A DNA stretch of 64,000 bases, from NCBI RefSeq assembly GCF_000002995.4, contig NW_025062476.1:10848501-10912500 (forward strand), given 5' to 3'. A program made the position numbers and the translations under genes. The notes below the pieces were generated by a model. That model had not been told where the DNA came from, made no database searches, and was given only the letters and a program-made list of their open reading frames with translations. Below, piece by piece: positions 40,401-51,256 of the stretch. The stretch is from Brugia malayi. Its lineage: Eukaryota > Nematoda > Chromadorea > Rhabditida > Onchocercidae. Every line of letters starts with the position of its first letter. Position 1 is the stretch's first letter.

Positions 40401-43400
40401 GAATGAAAAAGAAATTAATCATAAGTTCAAAATATCCTAAAACACACATTATAAATAAAAATTTTAAAATTATAGATAAAAATTATAAACAAAAGAAATT
40501 ACAAAAAGCAAAAAATAGATTTCATTAATATTACCTTCTTTGAGTAAAAAATTTATAATTAATTTCAAACTACATAAAATTATTCTTGAGCAATAATTTT
40601 TCCGAAATATTTTGTTCATTTTTATTTCTACCATTTTTTTATTTATTTTTTCAACAATGCTTGCATAAATTTATTCATTTTGCATAGTATATTTTATCAA
40701 TATCATTTCAGCGATGATTGCAATTAATATTTCAGTAAGAAAAAACATATAGTACTAAACGAAAGTAAAATCTTTTTTATTTTCAATAAAAATTATGTGT
40801 AAATATCTGACTTTACATTTACCGTTATAAGCATTGCTAATGCATTTTTAATATTCAAAACATTTCTATATTAGTTCTTGACAATAAGCATCATTTTTTT
40901 TAAATGAAAAAAGCAAAAAGAAATTCAATTTTAAGTTTTAAATTCGAAAAATTTTAAATGGGCTAATATTAAGAGGAAGAATTACATTCGACAATAAAAA
41001 ACAAAATGCTTCGTAAATGGAGAAAATTTAATTTAATTTCAATACAACTAATTTCCAACAATGAAATTAATTAAATTGAGTAATTAAATAGAAGACTAGA
41101 AGGACTAGTTTAAGATATTTTTGTCGCATGGTATGAATGATGCTAATTTAGAAAATAACTTTCAGTGGTGAAAAAACTATATTTCAAATTTCAAAGCTAA
41201 AATTCAGATTCCACCATAATATGCAAAATATGACAAAATTCAAAGACAAAAATTGTGTCATTGCTAATCGTTATAAATTAGATTTGTGTAAGTGCTAATT
41301 GCTAATATAGTGAATTCATAAAAAATTCATTAAAATATAGGTATAATTAAACTTGAATTGAATATCTGCAAAAATTCTCAAAAAATTTAGGATGAAAAAT
41401 GTTTCAGCAATTTCTAAAAAACAAGAACAAATTGAATTTTTTAAATTCATTATCGGAGAAATTAAGTTTAAAAAAATTTTTTTGGAAATCGAAAAATTAA
41501 TTCTCAAAAAAGGAAAAAAGTTAAATTTTTGAAAAAATATTCGAAAAAAATAAAAAGCGAAAGCGACACAATGAAATCATCGAATGGTTGTATTTATAGC
41601 TTGAAATAATATTTTCAAAACATTAATAATTAAAATACAATGAAATAATAAAAATAGAGTTACTGTATTTTTGCAATAAAGTAACTGTAGCATAATGCTC
41701 AAACTACGGTAATTAGTGCTACGGTAAGATGGCATAACTTCATCATAGCATGATAGTAGTTTACTGAGAAATACAAGATATAAGGTATAGAAGTTGATAA
41801 TGATAGGTTAAGTTAGTTTCTCTATTTTTCAAATGAAAAGAGAAAGGAAAAGGAAAAATAAAAAAAAAGAAAAGGAAAGGAAAACTGGTCTGAAAGTATT
41901 TAAAGACATATTTAGAAAAGAATGCAAAATGTATGAGTAAGACAAGTAATCTTTCTAAATTTAAATTGAAAAGCAATTTTTGATGGAAAGAAAATTGAAA
42001 AAAAAAAAATGTAAGGAAAAGGTAAAAAGAACGAAAAGACAAAGTATCATTACAAAAACGTAAATTAAAAGTAATAAATTGGTAAAAACTGCTGTATTTT
42101 TAAATTATAACATCTCATTTACCTGTAATTATGTTAATTATTTGAGCAAAAATTTATCCTTAATAATTTATTAAAAAAATTATGAATCAGTTTGAGCGTA
42201 AAACGAATTTTTTCTTCCTCTCTTTCCCTCTCTGTACTCTTTCAATACTAAAAGTTATTCGTCACCAATGCAAGAACAAAATTTTAAAAAAACAGAAATT
42301 TTTAAATAAGCAAAAAAAAAAAAGAGGCATTTAATAAATAATGAATATATTAATACATATTTTTTTTTTACCATAACATTTAATTAGTCATAAAATACTT
42401 CTTAAATATAATAGCGACAAAAAATCAAATTAATCAAAAACTTTACCAAAAAAAATTTATTTCCAAAAATTTTTAAAATTTTTCTTAAAAAATTTACGTA
42501 GAAAAGTCAGAGGGATAGAATTAACTGAAATATACAATGTGTTTTGATAATTGTTTATGCTAATTTTTTTTTGAAAGGCAAATTAATTCATTCATATCAG
42601 AATAAAGTACTATTATTAGTCATCATTCATCTTAGTATTTTTCATAATTAACAATTATTTCATTCATGCATTTCAACACTTTCAAATTTTTAGCTTTCAT
42701 TTTTCTAAGTTTCATTTTTGTTTCTCTGAGTCATCAAAGAAGTAATTTTTTAGAATTTAAGTGCTGGAGTTATTATTAAATTAATCATAAGTTAGCGATG
42801 TTTGATGTCATTCAAACATTATAATCATTTTTTGTCCTCAATTTAAAAAATTATTTCTGAGAAATTGTCATATTCACGAAATTTAATTAAACTGAAACTT
42901 GAAAATTTTTTAAATTGCGCAGAAAAAATTTGTATTCTCTCTTTTATTCCTACTTTAAATGATATCATTATTATATAAAATAGTTTTCATTTATTTTAAT
43001 TGCAAAAATTTATGAAAAATTCATCAAATATTATTGAGAGCATTCCATTTAGTCGAAAATATGTTGCAGCCTTTTCACCTTATTAAATTGGACAGCAAAA
43101 AGTTAATTACATACTTTGTATAATTAATTTTTTGTTTACTTATTTATGATAAAAAATATTTTATAGTTATATAGTAGAAGTAATAACACGGACAGAATAA
43201 AAATAAAAAAATCAAAAAAAATTTAAAATCAAAAAAATAATTTATAATTTTTAGTTGCAAAAAAAGAAAGCAAAAAAAAAATGTAAACAAAAAGTTTGGG
43301 AAAAAAATCAAATTTGTAACTTTTTTTGTTAATAAAAACAAGATGTGTAAAAAAAAAGCAATAAAAAGAAAAGTTTAAAAGAAGAAATTTTTACAGAGAA

Positions 43401-46400
43401 ACATAAATGCCAAAATATAAAAAGAACAAAACTTGAAAAATTTAAAATTTTTATGAAGAAAAATGGAAAATTCATTCCTAATAAAATCAAAATTAACGAA
43501 GGTAATCAAAATTGTGAAGCGAATAAAAATTAATAATGAATGAAAGAAATTCACAAATTTGTAGAAAACCAAAAAAAAAAAAAAGAAGAAAAAAAGAAAT
43601 ACTTAAAAAAAATTAAACTAAAAACTATTTGTATTTTAGTATTATTTTATCATTCCAAAATATATTTTTTATAAAAAATTTTTAAAAAATTGGAAGAAAC
43701 TTTATTCCGAAAATCTCATTTCTAAGTAATTATTGACTGTTTTTTCTTTTTTTTTGATGATGGATAAAAAAATGAAATCATTTCTAAAACATTTGATAAA
43801 TTTATTCCAGTCATTCATTTATAAGAATGAATAAAGAGTTAAACAAAATTTTGCATTTTAATTCAAAAACTTAAAAAAAGAAATCGGATTGTCATATATT
43901 TTATTCGATTATATTTTAATTAAAAAAAAAATTGAAAGAAAATACAAATTTATTAAATAGGTAGAAAAATTTTATTTTGAATTAAATGTAGAAGAAAATA
44001 AAAAATAAATGAATAGTAACTGGGGGAATTACATTTGAATTTAGTAATTAGAAGAAGTAAAATTTAATTATAAATCATTAAAAATAAATTTGGATGTAGA
44101 AAGATTTAAATGGTAAAAAATGAAAAATAAATTTGAAATATAATCAGTGGAATAAGAAATTAGTTAATAAATAAGTAGTAAACTTCTTTTTAACATTTCA
44201 AGAGAAGAAAATTATATTTTAGTTAAATTTAATTGAGCTTTTTTTTTTTTTAAATTCATTTTTAATTGTAAATGATGATTTGCTTAGTGTAAAAATTCTC
44301 AAAAGCAGTAAATCTACTTTTTTTTTTTTCTAGAAATGTGTAAAAATTAATTGGACGATTGAATGCAAATAATTAATTGCTCGGATTGCAAATTATTTGT
44401 TAGCAATTAGTGAAATGATCAGATGAAATTTTAAGAGAGAAAAAAAAACAAATTTTCTTATTTAATATAACTTCGCAATATTAAGCGAAAAAAAAAGAAT
44501 TAAATTAAAAAATTTATCATTCAAAACAAAAACAACAAGTTTAATAAGCAAATAGATGGGAGTAATGAAAACCAAATAATCCTAAATTAATTAAAATAAT
44601 AAAATTACTTTCCAATAAATTTATGTGTAAACAAGCATATCTAATGTTTTTTTTTTACATTAATATCAAATGTAAATATGAGCGTTCTACAATGAATGAT
44701 CAATTAGCAAAAAAAAAAAAAGAAAAAAATTATAAAAAATTTATGAAATTAGTTGTAAAGGTAATCAAATTTCGATTTATAGAAAAATTTATGAATTTAA
44801 TTATAAAAGTTTTCAGATTATTAAAAAAAGGAAAACACTCTAAAATGCAATAATTATTTCTAAAAGTTAAAATTTTTGATCTTTATCCAATAAAATATTC
44901 TCAAACAAATTTCAATCAAATAAGTTATTACACTTCACTCATTTTTTCTTTTTTTAAACTTATTTAATACATTCCTTTTTTAAGACTTTATATTTTCAAA
45001 ACTTTTTTTTAACTTTGAAATTTAGAAAATATTTTTTTAATATTTATAAATGCGTAAAAACAACAAAAAGAAAACTACCATTAGAATAGTAATGAAATAA
45101 TAAATTTTAAAGATTAGCTAATAATTAAACATTTGTAATTTAAAAAATACGCACTGATGTCTTGTAAGCATTAAAATTAAAAAATAAGAAAAGGAAAATG
45201 GAATTTGTGAAAAAATAGCTAAAATGCTAATAATAAATCGAAAGTTTGAAAATAACTTTAAAAAAGATAATTAATGAAAAAGATGTGATAAGTAAATATT
45301 TAATAATTAAAATATAGTACATTTCTGAAAGTAACGAAGAAAGTTCAATCAATTGTGATAGTAATATTAATCAAATGTTATTAATATAATATTTTCTTAC
45401 CTAATTTATCTCTATCGGTTGGTGAGCGAGAAATTGTTAAATATTGAAAGAATGTAACTTTACTCATTTAAAATAAATTAACTTTAAATTTTACAAGTTA
45501 TAACTTTCACACATTTGAATGGGTAGAAATAAAATGATAGTAATGAAATAAATAATAATATAAATTGAATTCATTTTAAAAAATAGCTAACGATTGTTTG
45601 ATTCCTCGAATTAACGCAAATAAGTGAGTTATAGGAAAAATTTAGAAAAAATATTATTGTGTGATAAATAGAAGGAAAATTTTATAAGGCAATGATCGCG
45701 AATAAAATCAAAAAAAATTCATTAAAATAAACCCAATAAATTGGTAATTTTATTCAAATTTTATATCTTAATGTGAGATACAAAAAATATAATATATATT
45801 TTACTCGAAAAATATTAAATAATTCATTTTATTTATAAAAAATGAATGATTTAATTTTATCAGAAAAGATTCGAAAAAAAAGCAACAAACACTGAAAATT
45901 GTAAAAGAAGAAAGGAATGAAAAAGGAAAAAAAAGTAAGCAAAAGAAAAAAGAAAAACAAAATTGAAAGGAAAAAAAAAAGATGTGAAATTCTAGGAAAA
46001 AATGGTGAAATAATTAGAATGAAATTGTTAAAATTCGTTTTTTTTTTTTTTTTTTTTTTGAGATTTCTTTTTTTAAAAAAAAGGAAAAAAAAAAATGAAA
46101 GGAAGCGATAAAACGGATTCATTGTAATAAACATTTATGCTACTAATGATAGCCTATAGCAAACACCGGAAACCATTTACTTTTTTTGCTTAATGAGTAT
46201 TTTAATTAGCATTTGATATGAAATGAGTTTATTACAGCGTTAGCTGAAGAAATCTATCAAAAAAAATAAAAAAATTTTTTTTTTCTTTTTTAGAAGAAAA
46301 AACGAAAAATTATTGGTCGATAATGATCAAATGAAATGGGATAAAATTGAAAAAATTTTGATTCATTTTTTATTTTTTAAACATATCGTAGTAAATGAGA

Positions 46401-49400
46401 AATAATTGTGCAGAGTTGGAATAAAATTTAATTGGTAATTTTAAAATTTTATGCAAAATTGAAAATATTTGTTAATTTTTAACTTTATTTTATGTTATTT
46501 AAAGTGCTAGAATAAATTTTGCATTAGAATTTGATAAATTTTAAGCAATACATTTATGAAGCGATAAGTAAGCGAATTAATAAATAATTAAATGATGATT
46601 AAATATTTATTTACTAAACAATTGATTAAAACAAAATGTAAATTGGAAGGAAAAAAAGCAAAAGGATGGAATTGTATTAGTAAATGTATAATTTATATAT
46701 ATGAATGCTTATTGTACAAGAATTACTATGAACAATAAATAAAAGCAGTTTATCCATTAATCTAATCCAAATATATGCATTATAATTTAATATATTTTAA
46801 CTATAACAAAATTAAATAATTAATATAACTTTAAATTATTCATATTAGTAATGCTTGTACAACAAGCATTTCATCCATACAATTATACTGAAATTAAAAA
46901 TAACAAAGAAAGATGTGAAATTGCAACAATTGTGCAATAAGCAACTTTTAACTTAATGTTTTCACATACGATTATGTAATGAATGTTTGTTAACAATAAT
47001 TACAAACCTGTAATTAGCAATAATTACAAACCTGTAACTTGTTAGATGAGGTAACGAGTCCATTCTGAAATGATATTTCATGTGTAATGATTTGTTATCA
47101 TTTGAAAGATACTAAACGACACTAATGATAAACAATGTTATTGCTAATTGAAAAACAATTAAGTTTCTAATTCATTTTGTTAAAATTTAATGAAGCAAAA
47201 CTAGATTAATCTATTACTATTATTTATCACATTTAATAACAAATAAGCAAGATTTGTTAATTTAATAAAAATTAGATTATTGCAATTTAAAAAAATAAAA
47301 TAATTTATTGCAATTTAAAGGTTTATCTCATTCAATTGTTTAAATGAATTTGCATGCACAAATGCTTAATTTTCAATGAATTTAATAGAAATAACAAATT
47401 AATATATGTTATTAAAAGAATTATCAGTAAACAAAAGAAAAAAGAAAAGAAAAGAAAAGGAAAAGAATAGAAAAAGGTTTGCTGATAGATAAACAAAGTC
47501 AAAAAAAAAAAAAAAAAACAAAAACAAAGGAGCAGAAGAAAAAACAAACAAACAAATATATAAATTGTTTTGAATTAGATATCATAAAACAAAAAATTCT
47601 ATCAATACAAATATCTATAAAAAACATAAACAAAAAATAAAATTAAATTTTAAATTTGAACTGAAAATCAGTCCAAAACTTATCCTCATGAAAATAAAAT
47701 AATCAATTGTAATAAAACAAGCAAAATTCTATAAGCGAAGAGTATTTCGAATTTTTCATCAAAATATCTTTGCTCAAATTATATAAATTATTTTGAGTCA
47801 AAAAAGAAAATAAAGAATTGAATGATACAATTATAAATAATAATTGTTGGATATGTATTTTAACAACTAAATCCAATTAAATAAACGAAATATTGAGGTA
47901 AACGAAAGAAGTATTAGTATATGATCAAATTATTTTTAATTATTGCAAAATAATAAGACAAAATTTTATTTTATTTTTTCTTTTCTTGAAAAAAACTTTT
48001 TTCTCTCCCCAATTAAGCTTAATTGGAATAAAAAGTTTGCTGATTTAAAAAAAAAATAGATTGTGGAGATTAAAATTTAAAATTTCACATTAAAAAAATA
48101 AATTTTCTTGGCTATTAACAAAAACTTAAGCTAACTAAATTATATTATAGAAAATTTACATTTTCGAAGGTTTTATTCTGAAATATTTGAATAATTTCAA
48201 TCATCCACCAATAATTTTTTAAAATTCAGCAGAAAAATTGAAAATTAAATTTCTTTAAATGAAAATTTACTTTTAAATGAATAAAATCAAATTAATTGAA
48301 AAACTAATTTCTCTTGCAGAGAAAAAAAAACTAATAAATTTTCTTAAATTTAATAGTAAAAAGAAGAAATTAAAAAATATTTCATAGGCTAAGATATAAT
48401 AAAATAATATATCAGTAATTGAAAACGATTGTTAAAAGTATATTTTGAACGAATTTTCTATTTAAACTAACCTACCTGTAATTAAATCTTTTCAACTTAT
48501 GCGTAAATAATTTTGAAATGTCCTTGTATTTAATCATAGATTAGTAACATCCTTGTAATAATAAGTGGTTTCTCAAATAGAGCACTAAAATTAATCTCTT
48601 ATTTACATTTCATTTCAACACGGATAAAATTGACCTAACAACAAACAATTGATATGTGCAATGTTAAAATTTAGAAAGCATAGTGATAAATGATAAAAGA
48701 TAATAAATCCAATTACTTTAATATTTATACAAAAATTTTTTCCTTTCTTTAACAAAATTATTTGATAAGGACTTTTTGTAAAATTTTTACTTTTATTCTC
48801 TGTAAAGAATAAGACCACAAAAAAAGTGCAAAAACATAATTAATAATTAATATAGTTAATTGATGATCGAATTTTATTTGAAATAATTTGAAATTAAGTT
48901 TTGATGTATTATTTTTTAGTGGATTAAATTTTTAAGCAACAAATATTTGAAATGTTTTGAAAAAATCTCTGGCCTCTAAAATAGAGAGAAAAAAGATGAA
49001 ATAATTTTCCGCTTTTATTAAAAAAAAAAAAAAAAAAACAAAGTTTTGGATAAATTACGAATGATTTATTTCTGCAAATTGATGCTAAATCTAAAAGTTA
49101 AATTTGCAAAAATTAATTATCAATTTTTATACTATTTAATTTCACCATTTTGTATTCGAATATTTCGTTACTTCTTAAACAGATATATTAGCTATATCAA
49201 ATATCATTCACTGTCTTCTTTATTTTGTTAAACTGTTTAGTATTTATATGTTTTTTCTTTTTCAAAGAAATTCAAAATATGCTATAAATTGCCATAAACA
49301 AAGACTAATAATAGTATTTTATAGTATATTTTGATCACTAATAATATTTTAGAGAATATTTAATTCATTTGAATGTATTAATAAAAGTAATATGTTACAG

Positions 49401-50598
49401 CGGCGGTTTAGAAAGTTTATGAACGAAGTCAAAAGCGCCAATTATTGATTATTAGAAGTCAACAGTAAACAACAACAGAAAGCAATCATCAAAATTGATC
49501 TTTCCTAATTACAGAATTCATCTCCTATATCATCCTCTGATCATTTAATATGTGATACATCCTTTCGGGAAGATAATAAATAATCAATAATTAAAAAAAA
49601 AAAAAATTATATTGAAATGTCATCGTTGTATATTTTATGCTATGTAATGCATTTGTGTGACAAAGAAGTTTATTGTTTATAATAAATAATAATGAAATTT
49701 TGAGTAGCTAAACTGTGATGAAACAATGAAGCGTTCACTTAATTCAAAATTTCATTAAAAAGGAAAGAAAAGAGAATTTAATAATTATTAGAGAAGATTT
49801 TAAATAGTATTACAACTAAGAAATATACTCAATAAATTAATAAATTATACCAAAATGCATCAATACTTTCAGCTTATGATAATTCAAAGAAAATATTTCA
49901 TTCTTTCAAGTTGACAATGACACAATTCTATGTTCACTAATTAATGGTTAAAAAAATTGAACGAAATTAACAGTTAAGCTTAGACTATATATCATTTACT
50001 TATCTCTTCATTTTATTACATCAATATTATTTTAACCAAATATTCATATTGAATGCAGAAAAGACTTTTAATATGTTTATAAAAGCCGAAGGAGTCTAAA
50101 AGTTTGCCAAATCTCAGCAAGTCCAAAAGTCTGTGAAAGTTCGACGAGTCTAGAATTAGTAGAATCTCGACGAATCTGAATATTCATGAAATCTTGACAA
50201 GTTTAAAATTCATAGGATTCAACAATTTATAAAATCTCGATGAGTCTAGAGATTTCGTCGGGTCTAAAATTTAGGGTTTGCAGAATTTCAACTGATTTAG
50301 AATTTCGACTAGATTTCGAAAAATAGATTTACACTTTTCTCATTACTTTATAAGTGTTTATTAAAGTTTAAGAATAATTATTTCGATTTTATAATACAAA
50401 AGTGCATTTATTTCTATGCTAAAATATTAGTTTAGCAAAAAATAATTTACAGTATATTTTGGTTAATGTATTAAGGATGAAAAATACGGTAACTTACTGT
50501 AATTTGTTGACAGGGTCAAAGGTGACTGCTGATGAGCCACATGAACACATCCCATAAAAGACATAATCGGTCCAGGACCATACATAATCCATGGCCAT
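9146..50598 (-). CDS. RAP1GAP: Rap1 GTPase-activating protein with GoLoco motif
   Basis: Spliced minus-strand gene. Longest-range model (coordinates high to low): 50598-50498, 24583-24424, 23816-23736, 15396-15331, 14762-14565, 13949-13805, 13548-13373, 13087-12989, 12333-12151, 11884-11780, 11597-11439, 11153-11005, 10818-10615, 10345-10226, 10089-10008, 9738-9536, 9344-9146. Every junction keeps phase and the product is 809 residues. Order: variable N terminus; GoLoco motif (about 88-108, ending DDQRC), which in the family binds GDP-loaded G-alpha-i/o; a conserved block ([18 protein letters not shown]); then the Rap-GAP domain (about 290-490) with [14 protein letters not shown] and [14 protein letters not shown], whose Asn (about 395) is the catalytic 'asparagine thumb'. 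A Ser-rich tail and a C-terminal coiled coil follow. It stimulates GTP hydrolysis by Rap1, switching off adhesion and polarity signalling. The layout matches vertebrate RAP1GAP and RAP1GAP2. The catalytic exons are near certain; the 5' assembly is inferred from phase. Confidence 0.88.
10008..11153 (-). other. RAP1GAP Ser-rich regulatory region exons
   Basis: Exons 11153-11005, 10818-10615, 10345-10226 and 10089-10008. They follow the GAP domain and begin [20 protein letters not shown], then [19 protein letters not shown]. This matches the segment after the GAP domain in vertebrate RAP1GAP, which carries phosphorylation sites. The 10089 exon uses the unusual acceptor TTTTTTAAG; the alternative AG four bases downstream shifts the frame. 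The last part ([20 protein letters not shown]) is acidic. Confidence 0.8.
11439..14762 (-). other. RAP1GAP catalytic region exons
   Basis: Seven exons (14762-14565, 13949-13805, 13548-13373, 13087-12989, 12333-12151, 11884-11780, 11597-11439) carry the most conserved protein. Landmarks: [24 protein letters not shown] and [41 protein letters not shown] with the catalytic Asn; [32 protein letters not shown] and [16 protein letters not shown]. All sit in the order found in animal Rap-GAPs, with no frame break or missing key residue, so the enzyme should be active. Confidence 0.96.
13124..13156. repeat. 33-base poly(A) run in a RAP1GAP intron
   Basis: The longest homopolymer noticed in the window, in the intron between the 13.37 and 12.99 kb exons. 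Its length is likely to be unstable and hard to sequence. Confidence 0.9.
16171..17343 (-). CDS. Large alternative exon of the RAP1GAP-like gene
   Basis: Open frame of 391 codons ending with a good donor (AATGAC|GTAAGG) in phase 0, which joins NSAISQCN at 15396. The first in-frame ATG is at 17310, giving 380 residues before the shared part and 1075 in all. A possible acceptor TTTATAATCAG at 17344 is also in phase 0 and fits the GoLoco exon, so it could instead be a giant cassette exon. The protein is unfamiliar: a Thr/Ser/Ala-rich start, a Lys/Arg-rich stretch, an ordered-looking middle ([20 protein letters not shown]), a long Asp/Asn tract encoded by trinucleotide repeats, then [20 protein letters not shown] and a basic end. 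If used as a first exon, the product keeps the GAP domain but lacks GoLoco. Family of this N terminus not recognised. Confidence 0.7.
16456..16710 (-). repeat. Microsatellite-coded Asp/Asn tract
   Basis: Within the large exon, runs of GAT/AAT-type triplets and hexamers encode near-pure Asp, Asn and Ser blocks, interrupted by a [14 protein letters not shown] segment. Both tracts stay in frame, and expansion or loss in units of three would be tolerated. Related non-coding triplet repeats sit at 17.74-17.88 kb. Confidence 0.8.
17362..23735 (-). other. RAP1GAP intron segment
   Basis: No exon recognised on either strand in these 6.4 kb. It holds many A/T homopolymers, AAT/TTA-type triplet tracts (17.74-17.88 and 21.03-21.19 kb), a GA-rich stretch (20.08-20.17 kb) and the GGGTAA block at 20.51 kb. 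If the 17.3 kb exon is a first exon, its promoter should lie just above 17.4 kb, but no specific element can be named. Confidence 0.5.
20510..20530 (+). repeat. Canonical G-quadruplex sequence in intron
   Basis: Four GGG runs separated by three-base loops (TAA, TAA, TGA) on the plus strand, i.e. the non-template side is C-rich in the minus-strand gene. It fits the G3-N1-7 rule exactly and is exceptional in such AT-rich DNA. It resembles (GGGTAA)n, which is not the nematode telomere unit TTAGGC. Confidence 0.8.
23736..23816 (-). other. GoLoco motif exon of the RAP1GAP-like gene
   Basis: An 81-nt exon in phase 0 on both sides, with acceptor ATATTTAG and donor CAT|GTTAGT. It encodes [20 protein letters not shown] followed by CEMPDIH. 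The core [15 protein letters not shown] is a GoLoco motif, with the DQR triad whose Arg contacts the nucleotide of G-alpha-i/o (family knowledge), closely like vertebrate RAP1GAP EKMQGSRMDEQRC. It reads directly into NSAISQCN at 15396 or into the large exon at 17343. Confidence 0.93.
23804..24115. repeat. Degenerate tandem repeat of about 115 bp beside the GoLoco exon
   Basis: Three diverged copies start near 23804, 23921 and 24037. They share segments like TTTGACTAAATATAGTAATT and a following AATTTTAATTTT. On the minus strand the shared segment contains the GoLoco acceptor ATATTTAG|TCAAA, so the third copy carries a second acceptor-like site at 24043-24044. Confidence 0.65.
24424..24583 (-). 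other. Upstream coding exon of the RAP1GAP-like gene
   Basis: A 160-nt exon with acceptor TTTTGTAG and donor ACG|GTATTT. It needs two bases from the preceding exon (xx|G) and ends in phase 0, so it joins the GoLoco exon. It encodes a Ser/Asp/Asn-rich stretch ([20 protein letters not shown] onward to [14 protein letters not shown]), probably disordered and possibly phosphorylated. Of the three frames only this one is open. GC content stands out from the flanks. Confidence 0.8.
26431..26850. repeat. Degenerate minisatellite, period about 66 bp
   Basis: Copies at 26649-26714 and 26715-26780 align end to end, starting GCAGTAAAAT and GTAATAAAAT and both ending TATGGT. More diverged or shortened copies (54-57 bp) precede them from 26431, and a fading copy follows to 26850. 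The recurring words are TACGGTA, GGTAAA, ATACTGTATTCTATGG. Confidence 0.75.
33546..33575 (-). other. Candidate 30-nt microexon of the RAP1GAP-like gene
   Basis: Bounded by TTTTATTAG and a consensus donor CAA|GTAAGT. In phase 0 it encodes [10 protein letters not shown] and would join the GoLoco exon to give [14 protein letters not shown]; its ATG could even be the start of a short isoform. In phase 2, between the 34.9 and 24.5 kb exons, it brings an in-frame TAG, so it is either specific to another isoform or a poison exon, or simply spurious. Confidence 0.4.
34863..35059 (-). other. Alternative 5' coding exon of the RAP1GAP-like gene
   Basis: Open frame ending with donor AGCAG|GTAATT in phase 2, giving AG|G (Arg) with the 24.58 kb exon. 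The first ATG in frame is at 34999 (context CAAACAATGG), starting [20 protein letters not shown]; this isoform would be 821 residues. Upstream codons ([17 protein letters not shown]) are also open, so the exon may extend to an acceptor-like AG at 35042 or 35060. It contains [20 protein letters not shown], basic and amphipathic. It has no obvious named domain. Confidence 0.7.
37635..37655. repeat. AATC microsatellite
   Basis: About five AATC units in a row, within AT-rich non-coding sequence. Confidence 0.7.
38186..38240. repeat. TGCA/ATGC palindromic microsatellite
   Basis: Six or so alternating TGCA units followed by TTTA steps and another TGCATGC. The unit is self-complementary, so the block is one long palindrome able to form a cruciform. 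It lies beside an AC-rich stretch at 38.25-38.28 kb. Confidence 0.8.
46994..47037. repeat. Tandem 24-bp direct repeat
   Basis: Two copies of CAATAATTACAAACCTGTAA, starting at 46994 and 47018; the first 20 bases are identical and the units are joined by TTAG. Confidence 0.85.
50085..50335. repeat. Degenerate minisatellite, period about 27 bp
   Basis: About nine diverged copies of a unit like AATCTCGACGAGTCTAAAA plus about eight variable bases. CGACGAGTCTA-type words recur every 26-28 bases. It is richer in CG than its surroundings and ends about 160 bp from the 50.5 kb exon. Confidence 0.8.
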
Positions 50599-50603
50599 TT
50601 TTG
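50498..50603 (-). CDS. Most distal 5' coding exon of the RAP1GAP-like gene
   Basis: Island of ordinary base composition in very AT-rich DNA. Acceptor TTGACAG ends at 50604 and donor TTACA|GTAAGT follows 50498. ATG at 50598 (context AAAAATGG) opens 33 codons ([20 protein letters not shown] then [13 protein letters not shown]) ending in phase 2. CA|G (Gln) with the 24.58 kb exon restores the right frame, the same phase as the 34.9 kb exon. The aromatic and Cys-rich start resembles no domain I know; a Cys pair near the N terminus might be lipidated, as speculation. A second frame is open too ([16 protein letters not shown]) but does not fit the downstream phase. The acceptor implies a 5' UTR exon or spliced leader. 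Confidence 0.65.
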
Positions 50604-51084
50604 CTGTCAATTATTATATATTCAGAAAGTAATGAATTTTATCATATAATCCATCAATTGACCTGAAATTATAGAATTAGTAATAATTTCAGTTATAATA
50701 AAGAAAAAAGTTTTTTTAATAGAAAACGCTTTTGAACGAATTAATTTCTGAAATTTGTATAATAAATATTTTGAAATAACTAAAATCAAAAATATATCTA
50801 ATAAATGGATATTTTATTAGTCATTAATTAGCATTAATTAGTATTGGATAATTATTAAATGAAGTAAATAATTAAGTAAATGATTGTTTTTCTTGTTGGA
50901 TTTGTAGTATTGCCTGAGAAATTGGCTGAAATACTTAAATAATATTCAAAATATCCTTAGTGTTAAATATTTCATCGAAATTTAATAATTTTGATTATGC
51001 AATATTAAAGTCTGAAAACTTTTAAAATGAAATATTTAATTAAAATTATTCTCATTGCATGCAATTAATATTATGATATTTAAA

Positions 51085-51256
51085 AAATTATTATTACTTT
51101 AACTTGGTGATAAATTGATATGATAAAAGTATTAGAATGTGTTAATCAACTTCTTTTAAATAAATTTAACAAATTATTATTACTTTAATCTGGTGATCAA
51201 TTGATATGATAAAAATGTTAGAATGTGTTAATCAACTTTTTTTAAGATAAGTTTAA
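51085..51256. repeat. Tandem duplication, 86-bp unit
   Basis: Two adjacent copies starting at 51085 and 51171, sharing AATTATTATTACTTTAA, TGATATGATAAAA and TTAGAATGTGTTAATCAACT. Only a few substitutions separate them, so the event is fairly recent. Confidence 0.9.

Larger units (their letters stand above)
35060..50497. other. Long AT-rich stretch between the two 5' exons
   Basis: About 15 kb without a supported exon; likely intron of the isoform that starts at 50.6 kb. Open frames here are made of Phe/Lys/Asn/Ile codons from A/T runs. Points of interest: a TGCA repeat (38.19 kb), an island with strong donor-like sites (38.02-38.56 kb), a 24-bp direct repeat (46.99 kb), and a higher-complexity patch at 49.40-49.57 kb. 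Confidence 0.5.

Noticed and set aside
45829..46134. Overlapping open frames on both strands (101 and 64 codons)
   Set aside because: Almost pure Phe or Lys from A/T homopolymers; no splice or family support.
49395..49570. Patch of higher complexity resembling an old mobile element
   Set aside because: No terminal repeats, no transposase-like frame, and no second copy noticed in the window.
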